A DNA stretch of 16,115 bases from the NCBI GenBank assembly GCA_964478125.1, contig CAYZGR010000070.1:1-16115 (forward strand), in the 5' to 3' direction. Positions 7,618 through 13,473 of this stretch are shown one piece after another (position 1 is the first letter of the stretch; each line of letters begins with the position of its first letter). The translations under genes were made by a program, and so were the position numbers. Below the pieces are notes generated by a model. It saw only the letters and a list, made by a program, of their open reading frames with translations. It had not been told where the DNA came from and did not search any database. This stretch comes from FW021-bin31 sp964478125 (lineage in GTDB: Bacteria > Bacteroidota > Bacteroidia > Chitinophagales > Chitinophagaceae).

Positions 7618-7646
7618 TCTTTTGTAATTTAAAAGAACATTTTTTT
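7618..7646 (+). terminator. AT-stem hairpin with T-run after the MBL gene
   Basis: Six bases after the MBL stop codon, tcttttg (7618-7624) pairs with its complement aaaaga (7631-7636) across a short loop. This is followed after three bases by seven consecutive T (7640-7646). This has the shape of a Rho-independent terminator, but the stem is only six AT-rich pairs, so it would be weak. Confidence 0.4.
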
Positions 7647-7796
7647 GTCATTGTGGTCCTCCTGCAGTTGGTTTAAAAACCCCGTGGCCTGAAAATCATT
7701 GCAATATAAAGAGAATTTCACCGGTTCCTTTATACAAAGAACCCGATTTTTTTCAAGGTTGGCTCCAATGTACACATCGGCAAATTAGGGAGGCCC

Positions 7797-7888
7797 TCAT
7801 TTCGACCGGAATAAAAGGAAGAAAGAAATCTCAGAGCAGGATTTTATCACTGATGAGATTTCTTCGTTCTGTCTTCTTTGGAATGACA
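7797..7888. repeat. Palindromic repeat of the catttcgaccgga...gaaatctc type
   Basis: The left arm, 7797-7832, begins tcatttcgaccgga and ends gaaagaaatctc. The right arm, 7855-7888, begins gagatttcttcg and ends gaatgaca. The reverse complement of the right arm reads tgtcattcc... gaagaaatctc, matching the left arm at both ends with a degenerate middle. Elements with this core (cattTCGACCGGAgcgaag...gagAAATCTC) are recurrent intergenic palindromes in Bacteroidota genomes by my recollection. It sits between the convergent ends of two genes, the usual place for such elements. The short open frame at 7853-8047 on the + strand is made of its right arm and antisense CmpX-like sequence and is not a gene. 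Confidence 0.7.
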
Positions 7889-7929
7889 TGGGATGTGATG
7901 GTAATACCCTTATCTATCCTGTATGTAAC

Positions 7930-9144
7930 CTATGGTTTTAGCGGATCATTTCCCATATCATTTTTGTTTTCCTTATTATTTCCTTTAAACTTCTGGATGA
8001 TCTCTCTGAAATGCTCTCCGGCTGCTTCACGTCCTCCGAGTCCATAAGCAAGCGCGATAACTACTGCAAGAGAACCGAGGGTAAGTCCAAATGCCAATTC
8101 AACGATGGAGTTGGCTATTCCCATGGCCCTGAAGGCAATTCCCAGAAATATTCCCAAAGTAGCATATTTAACTACTGAGGCGATAAATCGGTTCTTATCG
8201 GAACGGAGCATTGCATTGTAGATCATGACTGCAATAAAGTTTCCAATCAACAAAATAACTACGCCGAAAGCAATGGAACCCGTGACATCGAGAATGGTAT
8301 TCATCACACTGTTCAATACCGGTAATTCCAGAATTTCCAACGCGGTAATGATGCCAAAAAATACAAGGAAGAAATAAAGCACCCCGGCAATTACTTTCGA
8401 GAAGGAACGATTAGGCCCAATAATATTTTGCAATTGAATCTTCTCAGCTATATTATCAAGCCCGAGGTCCTTCAATAAGCCTCCCAAAAACTTAGTCAGA
8501 TATTTTCCGCCATAAATAAATATAAGCAGAACGGCTGCGGCAATGATGATGTTGCCTATCATGCTGATAAAGCGGCTCAGGATCATATCCAGCGGATCGG
8601 CAATAGACTCGATCTGAAGGGCATGGATGGCACTGATTAACAGGGGAAAAAAGATCATAATAAAAACGAGCGTTTTGATCACTTTAATGATCTTTCCCGT
8701 GTCTTTAAAACCTGTTTTTGCAATAAGCCTATTTAAAGGATCACCTGCAAGACCGATCAGGTCAGATACGATTTTTGCCAGGAAATAACCTACGAGGCCG
8801 ATAATAATGGCGGCCACCAGATGAGGAATAAAGGCAAAAAAGCTGTCCAGCATGGTTTCCAATGGCGTCAATACCGAACTTATACCCAGTGTTTCGAGAA
8901 CAATGAGAAAAACAATGATCATGAGCAGATAATAAAGAAGGTTGCCAATAGACCTGTTTGCGCCCAAGGGTTTCTTGAAGATCTTTTGATCCCAGGAACT
9001 ACGATCTAATAATTTGATGATCAGTGTTCTAATCCCCCGTGCGATGAGCCAGCCGATCAATAAAAGGATAAGAGCGCCAAGGATGTTTGGGAGGGTAGTA
9101 GCAATCCTGTCTGCAAAGTTGTTTAGTACTTGAGTAAATCTCAT
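7930..9144 (-). CDS. CmpX/MscS-related membrane protein with conserved TM-helix repeats
   Basis: This inner-membrane protein of 404 residues has about nine hydrophobic helices. A helix motif repeats four times: LPNILGALILLLIGWLIARG (18-37), IPHLVAAIIIGLVGYFLAKI (106-125), IGNIIIAAAVLLIFIYGGKY (196-215) and TGSIAFGVVILLIGNFIAVM (288-307). Each copy is followed by a second helix (69-88, 155-176, 250-271, 324-343). The C-terminal motif GSLAVVIALAYGLGGREAAG (357-376) is typical of the conserved TM-helix family often labelled mechanosensitive ion channel and of Pseudomonas CmpX. The soluble MscS beta domain is absent. The tail is short and charged. A role in membrane or osmotic stress is plausible from the family but channel activity is unproven. 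ATG (complement 9144) has an AT-rich leader. It is divergent from the BrkB gene and convergent with the MBL gene, so it is probably a single-gene unit. Confidence 0.83.
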   Translation of the reverse strand: MRFTQVLNNFADRIATTLPNILGALILLLIGWLIARGIRTLIIKLLDRSSWDQKIFKKPLGANRSIGNLLYYLLMIIVFLIVLETLGISSVLTPLETMLDSFFAFIPHLVAAIIIGLVGYFLAKIVSDLIGLAGDPLNRLIAKTGFKDTGKIIKVIKTLVFIMIFFPLLISAIHALQIESIADPLDMILSRFISMIGNIIIAAAVLLIFIYGGKYLTKFLGGLLKDLGLDNIAEKIQLQNIIGPNRSFSKVIAGVLYFFLVFFGIITALEILELPVLNSVMNTILDVTGSIAFGVVILLIGNFIAVMIYNAMLRSDKNRFIASVVKYATLGIFLGIAFRAMGIANSIVELAFGLTLGSLAVVIALAYGLGGREAAGEHFREIIQKFKGNNKENKNDMGNDPLKP

Positions 9145-9305
9145 GTCTTTAAATTTTTGTTTTAATTAAATTTAAATTAAAAACGCGCTTGTTAGAAATA
9201 TAAGCTTGAAAACAGTGCATTTTTAACTCAAGAAAGTGGGAAACCTGTAATTGAGCGCACGATAAGTGTGGTTAAAAATAAACTAACCCAGGGGCTATCG
9301 GAGTA

Positions 9306-9321
9306 CTTGTTTCTAAACAAG
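9306..9321. promoter_or_regulatory. Dyad cttgttt-ct-aaacaag, possible operator
   Basis: Two perfect complementary 7-base arms (9306-9312 and 9315-9321) are separated by two bases, about 155 bases before the BrkB start and 42 bases upstream of the candidate -33 element. It could bind a dimeric repressor or activator, but no matching regulator gene is adjacent. Chance is possible in AT-rich DNA. Confidence 0.3.
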
Positions 9322-9362
9322 GCGTATATGCTGTATCGTAATCCAAAGGTAATAAAATAATC

Positions 9363-9394
9363 TTGAAATAAAAACTATTTTAATAATATATTTG
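9363..9394 (+). promoter_or_regulatory. Candidate Bacteroidota-type promoter for the BrkB-family gene
   Basis: TATATTTG at 9387-9394 is an exact match to the Bacteroidota -7 consensus TAnnTTTG. A TTG at 9363-9365 stands 21 bases upstream, in the range expected for the -33 element. Transcription would begin around 9400, leaving a leader of about 75 bases before ATG 9478. Confidence 0.5.
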
Positions 9395-9477
9395 AAAAGC
9401 TACTTTTTATCGTGTTGGCTTATTTGTGTAATTTACAGCCGCAAGACTATTTTGAAGGATCATAAGAAGGATTTTTT

Positions 9478-10443
9478 ATGAAAAGGAAGATAATTGGGGG
9501 GCTGTGGAAAGTTTTGAAACTTTCTTTTGGGGATTTTTCCAGGGTAAAAATAACGAAGTTGAGCGCCGCACTGGCTTATTACACTATATTTTCGTTACCG
9601 GCCATGCTTCTGGTCATCGTTACTATTGTTAATGTCGTTTATGGGGAAGATGCGATACAGGGAACCATCCAGGGCCAGATATCAAGTATTGTAGGAACGG
9701 ATGCTGCAGCTCAGATCCAGCAACAGATCCGGAATGTGGCCATTTCCGGACATACAACTATGGCTGTTGTGGTGGGCGTGATCGCTTTAATTTTTAGCGC
9801 CACCAAAATGTTTGGCGAGATGCAGAATTCCCTTAATATTATATGGAACCTGCGGGCAAAACCCAAACGCGGGTGGGTGAAATTACTTCTCGACAGGGCG
9901 ATTTCGTTTTCGATGGTTATCGTGATAGGTTTCTTATTACTGATATCCCTCACCCTTGATGGCGTAGTGGTATTCATTAGTAGGTACTTGTCTGCTTATT
10001 TTCCCGAGATAACCCTTATTCTCATAAAGCTCATTAATATATTTTTGTCTTTCCTCACTCCGGCACTTTTATTTGCCATCTTGTTTAAAGTGTTGCCTGA
10101 TGCTAAAATACGATGGCGTAATGTGATCGTAGGAGCGCTCTTTACAACCGCCCTTTTTATGCTGGGAAAATGGGGGATCGGATTTTATCTGACCCGGTTT
10201 AATGTGGGCAGTGCATATGGAGCTGCCGGTTCTATCATTGTCATCCTTTTATGGATTTATTATTCTGCCATAATCCTGTACTTCGGCGCCGCCTTTACCA
10301 TGCGCTATGCGCAGCATTTTGGTTCAGATATTTTTCCTGCTCCCGATGCGGTATGGGTTAAGGACCGGGAAGTGGAAAGCGATATTTCTCTTCATGAACT
10401 GGAGCGTCTTTCGGAAAAAGAAAAGGAAAAAAATAAGAAATAA
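9478..10443 (+). CDS. YihY/BrkB family inner-membrane protein
   Basis: This multi-spanning inner-membrane protein of 321 residues has six predicted helices (about 33-53, 93-112, 141-163, 180-203, 214-235, 249-275) and a charged cytoplasmic tail rich in E and K. Family landmarks are the AALAYYTIFSLPAMLL segment near 30-45, LNIIWNL at 119-125, and YGAAGSIIVILLWIYYSA at 247-264 followed by LYFGAAFT (267-274). The family was named after a Bordetella serum-resistance protein and was once mislabelled RNase BN; its molecular function remains unsettled. A purine-rich aaggatt at 9466-9472 ahead of ATG 9478 is one of the few Shine-Dalgarno-like sites in the window. It is transcribed alone and converges on the EEP-family gene, separated by a bidirectional terminator-like hairpin. 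Confidence 0.9.
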   Translation: MKRKIIGGLWKVLKLSFGDFSRVKITKLSAALAYYTIFSLPAMLLVIVTIVNVVYGEDAIQGTIQGQISSIVGTDAAAQIQQQIRNVAISGHTTMAVVVGVIALIFSATKMFGEMQNSLNIIWNLRAKPKRGWVKLLLDRAISFSMVIVIGFLLLISLTLDGVVVFISRYLSAYFPEITLILIKLINIFLSFLTPALLFAILFKVLPDAKIRWRNVIVGALFTTALFMLGKWGIGFYLTRFNVGSAYGAAGSIIVILLWIYYSAIILYFGAAFTMRYAQHFGSDIFPAPDAVWVKDREVESDISLHELERLSEKEKEKNKK

Positions 10444-10458
10444 CCCGGCATTCCGGTG

Positions 10459-10484
10459 AGAAAAGGAGGGGCTCCGTATTTTCT
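10459..10484. terminator. Bidirectional terminator-like hairpin between convergent genes
   Basis: agaaaa-ggag (10459-10468) pairs with ctcc (10472-10475) and ttttct (10479-10484) over a ggg loop, with a three-base bulge (gta). The A-rich left flank and T-rich right flank would give a U-run on either transcript. This suits the 62-base gap between the ends of the BrkB gene (+) and the EEP gene (-). Confidence 0.5.
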
Positions 10485-10505
10485 ATTTAAAATCTGACAG
10501 TCCTC

Positions 10506-11375
10506 TTACCAACGAAAAAAGAGAAACCTGTTCTTTTTCTTCAATTCCAGCTCTGCCAGAACGGGAAAATGATCCGAGGGATACCTCCCGTAATAGGTAT
10601 CGCTGAGTACGCCCCAGCGTTTTACCTTGAATTGTTTGCTTGCAAAAATATGATCAATAATATCCGACCTGTCCACTCTTTTCCCGTAATCTTGCCAGCT
10701 GGGATTCAGGGCATAAGGATGCGACGCTTCTTTATACGTGTCATTGAGGATCTTTGAATTGGCCACCCTCTTAACCCATTCACTGCTGTTGTCGCCGTTG
10801 AGATCTCCCATGAAGATAACCGGGGCATCGCCTGCAATAGCTTTAATCTTTTTCAAAACCAGTTTGCTGCTTTCATTACGGGCCAGGTCCATTTGGTAGT
10901 CATAATGGGTATTGAAAACATAAAACTTTCTTTTGCCTTTCCGCGCTTTTAATTTTACCCATGAACAAATTCGGTTACAGCAGGTGGCATCCCAACCGAG
11001 GGAGGGCGTGTCGGGCGTTTCGGAAAGCCAAAAATCGCCGGAATCCAAAAGTTTGAATTTGTCCTTCTTGTAGAATATCGCGGAATGCTCCCCTGCATCT
11101 TTGCCATCATCCCGGCCAATGCCATAACGGGCATACTCCGGCAGATCCCTGCTCAGGTCGTCAATCATCCCGATAAGGCCCTCTTGAGTTCCTAAAATAT
11201 CAAAATCATGAAAGCGGATCAGGGCCGCAACAACGGGTTCCCGTTGTATCCATAAGTTACCGGAATCCCCCGGATTGGCATATCGTAAGTTGTAGCTGCC
11301 CACGATATAATTTTGGGCAGAGGCTCCCAGAGTAATCCATAAAAATAAGGCAGGCAGAAAATGTTTAAGCTTCAT
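10506..11375 (-). CDS. Secreted endonuclease/exonuclease/phosphatase (EEP) family protein
   Basis: This 289-residue metal-dependent phosphoesterase of the DNase I/EEP fold is exported: it has an N-terminal signal peptide with hydrophobic core at about 6-16 and probable cleavage after ASA (18-20). Catalytic landmarks are SYNLRY (27-32), QE at 64-65 (metal-binding E65), NTHYD with H157, GDLN at 190-193 (D191, N193), DHIF at 241-244 and the terminal SDHFPV with D268 and H269. All expected residues are present and length is typical. Whether the substrate is nucleic acid, a phospholipid or a sugar phosphate cannot be seen; secreted Bacteroidota members are usually annotated only to family. It is last in the minus-strand row, 45 bases after the UbiB-like gene, with the terminator-like hairpin downstream. 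It may be cotranscribed, but a functional link with the kinase is not evident. Confidence 0.87.
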   Translation of the reverse strand: MKLKHFLPALFLWITLGASAQNYIVGSYNLRYANPGDSGNLWIQREPVVAALIRFHDFDILGTQEGLIGMIDDLSRDLPEYARYGIGRDDGKDAGEHSAIFYKKDKFKLLDSGDFWLSETPDTPSLGWDATCCNRICSWVKLKARKGKRKFYVFNTHYDYQMDLARNESSKLVLKKIKAIAGDAPVIFMGDLNGDNSSEWVKRVANSKILNDTYKEASHPYALNPSWQDYGKRVDRSDIIDHIFASKQFKVKRWGVLSDTYYGRYPSDHFPVLAELELKKKNRFLFFRW

Positions 11376-11420
11376 GTTTGGTCTCTTTAATGCCGGGCTA
11401 AAGATACATGAAGTTTTTAT

Positions 11421-12737
11421 TCAAAGAAAATCCCTGAACCGGTTGATTTTCACCTTCTCGGCTTTTAATTCATGCATCAGGTTGTATAACCCGAAAAAGG
11501 TGCGGTTTACATAAATAAAGTGCTTGGATCCCCGGTTGGTATTCATGCTGCGCATTTCGCCCAGCCGGGCGTAATGTTGTCCCAGATCTGCTATTCTTTC
11601 AAAAAAGGCATCGTTCGAGAAGTCAAATATTTCGGATCTTAACGGCTTGGTAAATGCTTCAACCATCTCGCTAAACAATGTTTTAAGAAATTCCTTTTCC
11701 CTGTGGGAATCTTCCGGCAGTATCATATCCAGTTCATAAAGCTTCTTCTCAAACAGGGCTTCGTCCTGAAAGCTTTTTGCATCTGCCAGCCCCAGAAAAT
11801 AAGATTCATAAAAGCCATCCGGTATTTCTTTAATACAACCGAAGTCTATTACCAGCAATTGATGGTCTTTCGATACCAGAAAGTTACCGGGATGGGGATC
11901 CGCATGAAGTTTTTTCAATGCGTGAACCTGATACATATAAAAATCCCAGAGCGTTTGTCCCAAAAGGTTTCGTATCTTCTGAGGGGGATCCTCTTTTAGG
12001 AATTCTGAAAGATGAAGTCCGTTCATCCAATCCATGGTCAATATCCTGTCACAGGAATATTCCGGGTAGTATTTCGGAAATTGGATGTTGGGAAGTTTCT
12101 TACATTCATGGGCAAACTGCTTGCTGCGTCTCAACTCCAGCGTATAATCCGTTTCTTCCATCAGCTTGTCTTCCACCTCTTTAAAATATTTTTCAGAACC
12201 CTCTTTTTTGATGTTGAACATTCTCATAGCGATGGGCTTTACCATCCTGAGGTCTGAGGAAATGCTGTCTTTTACGCCGGGGTATTGAATTTTTACCGCC
12301 AGTTCTTTGCCGTCTTTTACCGCTTTATGCACCTGTCCGATGGTGGCTGCATTTACGGCTTCGGATGAAAACTTATCAAATAGTTGCCCCGGATTCTTCC
12401 CAAAGTACTTGCGAAAGGTCTTTTTCACCAGGGCGCCTGAAAGAGGGGGGACCGAAAATTGAGATAAGGAAAACTTCTCTACATAGGCCGATGGAAGCAT
12501 GCCTTTTTCCATGCTCAGCATTTGCGCCACCTTCAATGCCGACCCTTTCAACTCTTTTAAACTGTCATAAATGTCCCGTGCATTGTTTTTATCCAAAGTC
12601 TCTTTGGCGGAGCCTTCTTCTTTAATGATCTTGCTTCCATAATATTTCAAATAATTGCCGCCAATCTTTACCCCGGTGCGTATTAGTTTTCCGGCTCGTT
12701 CCACCCTTTTCGTGGGAATTTTATCTAAGGTTTTCAT
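11421..12737 (-). CDS. AarF/ABC1/UbiB atypical protein kinase-like protein
   Basis: This 438-residue member of the UbiB/ADCK family of protein-kinase-like ATPases is tied in other bacteria and mitochondria to ubiquinone and lipid metabolism. Elements in order are the KxGQ-type helix, here LKGSALKVAQMLS (63-75) with alanine in place of the usual glycine (K69-V-A-Q72); the alanine-rich nucleotide loop AATIGQVH (130-137); lysine K149 in AVKIQYPG; EETDY (194-198, ExD motif); catalytic loop HADPHPGN (278-285); and metal-binding DFG (298-300). No membrane anchor is obvious at the C-terminus. Because Bacteroidota generally make menaquinone, not ubiquinone, a quinone-specific role is uncertain. It starts 22 bases after the TetR-type regulator gene, so the two are probably one transcript with the regulator first. 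Confidence 0.9.
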   Translation of the reverse strand: MKTLDKIPTKRVERAGKLIRTGVKIGGNYLKYYGSKIIKEEGSAKETLDKNNARDIYDSLKELKGSALKVAQMLSMEKGMLPSAYVEKFSLSQFSVPPLSGALVKKTFRKYFGKNPGQLFDKFSSEAVNAATIGQVHKAVKDGKELAVKIQYPGVKDSISSDLRMVKPIAMRMFNIKKEGSEKYFKEVEDKLMEETDYTLELRRSKQFAHECKKLPNIQFPKYYPEYSCDRILTMDWMNGLHLSEFLKEDPPQKIRNLLGQTLWDFYMYQVHALKKLHADPHPGNFLVSKDHQLLVIDFGCIKEIPDGFYESYFLGLADAKSFQDEALFEKKLYELDMILPEDSHREKEFLKTLFSEMVEAFTKPLRSEIFDFSNDAFFERIADLGQHYARLGEMRSMNTNRGSKHFIYVNRTFFGLYNLMHELKAEKVKINRFRDFL

Positions 12738-12759
12738 TGAAATCTATTGAATGAAAGCG

Positions 12760-13407
12760 CTAAAATCTTTCCTGCCACAGAAATTTACCCAGATCGAATA
12801 ATTTATCCGGAAATGAACTGTTGAGCAGTTCAACTCCTGTATCTATGGACTTTTCTATGTAAAGATCGGTGTCTTCAAAATCGGGAGAGGAATCCTTTTT
12901 CCAAAACCGGATGACAGATAAAAAGTGTATCCAGAGCGCTTCTTCTTTAGACTTATCGCTGCATTTTTTAGCCTCGTCCGGCAACTTGTCCAATAAGCTC
13001 CAATTTGTAAGGTCCAGCGATCTGATAAAATCACGGTGATGTTTTTTCAGGTGATGTAGTTTTCGCATTCTGGATCTCAGGTCGGTATCTAAAATCATTA
13101 ATACCAGCGAACGGTTCAGGGTTAAATTTTCTATAAAGACATAGTAGAGGTTTAAGAGCTTTTCTTTCCAGTTAAAATCGGCGTAGCCATCCATTTGCAT
13201 CGCCAGTTCGGCGGAGCGATCAAAAAAATGGCTCAGATAGGCTTTCTCAATTGATTCGAAGCCGGAGAAGTAGTGATAGAAATCACTTTCCGGGATGCCC
13301 TCCTTTTTTGCAAAAGAATAAACATTCGCAGGCCTTTTCCCCTCGGTCAGGAGGTAATCGCTATAGCGCTCCATTAAACTTTTTTGATCCATCGCTTTAT
13401 CTTTCAT
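12760..13407 (-). CDS. TetR-family transcriptional regulator
   Basis: This is a predicted DNA-binding repressor or activator of 215 residues. The N-terminal helix-turn-helix is recognisable at about 10-58: a first helix (LMERYSDYLLTEG), then RPANVYSFAKKEGIPESDFY with the recognition helix around 38-46 (IPESDFYHYF), followed by SGFESIEKAYL, where TetR proteins typically have YYHFxxKExL. The C-terminal ligand-binding part (about 65-215) is all-helical and divergent, like the Bacteroidota TetR C-terminal-domain group often found beside an AarF/UbiB gene. Its ligand is unknown. ATG at complement 13407 is used; an in-frame ATG at 13392 (M6) would still keep the whole domain. It precedes the UbiB-like gene by 22 bases and follows the outer-membrane protein gene by 66 bases. 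Palindromic and direct-repeat sequences lie just upstream and may be its operator. Confidence 0.82.
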   Translation of the reverse strand: MKDKAMDQKSLMERYSDYLLTEGKRPANVYSFAKKEGIPESDFYHYFSGFESIEKAYLSHFFDRSAELAMQMDGYADFNWKEKLLNLYYVFIENLTLNRSLVLMILDTDLRSRMRKLHHLKKHHRDFIRSLDLTNWSLLDKLPDEAKKCSDKSKEEALWIHFLSVIRFWKKDSSPDFEDTDLYIEKSIDTGVELLNSSFPDKLFDLGKFLWQERF

Positions 13408-13418
13408 TTAAAGTTATG

Positions 13419-13463
13419 AACAATTGTTGAAAGGGAGTAGTTTAACTTTATGCGTAGTTTAAC
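13419..13463. promoter_or_regulatory. Possible operator region upstream of the TetR-type gene
   Basis: Within the 66-base gap before the regulator gene are a perfect palindrome aacaattgtt (13419-13428, 12 bases from the start codon) and two copies of tagtttaac (13438-13446 and 13455-13463) spaced 17 bases apart. Autoregulation from such a site is common for TetR proteins. Which of the two elements, if either, is bound cannot be told from sequence. Confidence 0.35.
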
Positions 13464-13473
13464 AGGATATTAA

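Larger units (their letters stand above)
7613..7929. other. Intergenic gap between convergent MBL and CmpX-like genes
   Basis: The 317-base gap holds the terminator-like hairpin at 7618-7646, a palindromic repeat at 7797-7888, and between them a stretch (7629-7784) open in one minus-strand frame. That frame reads like protein (…EPVKFSLYCNDFQATGF…) but has no convincing start codon: the best is GTG at 7773-7775. It may be a remnant of a lost gene. The other strand is also open here, so coding potential is uncertain. No RNA gene is evident. Confidence 0.4.
9145..9477. other. Divergent intergenic region between CmpX-like and BrkB genes
   Basis: This 333-base AT-rich gap should carry the promoters of both divergent genes. 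On the + strand a Bacteroidota-type promoter is recognisable (9363-9394). An AT-only stretch at 9151-9183 includes the palindrome tttaattaaa and lies directly before the CmpX-like start; for that gene the closest match to a -7 box, TATATTTC on the minus strand around 9196-9203, lacks a well-spaced upstream TTG. A 7-2-7 dyad lies at 9306-9321. No open frame of note and no RNA gene is visible. Confidence 0.55.

Noticed and set aside
7853..8047. A 64-residue plus-strand open frame
   Set aside because: Its first part is the right arm of a palindromic repeat and the rest is antisense to the CmpX-like gene.
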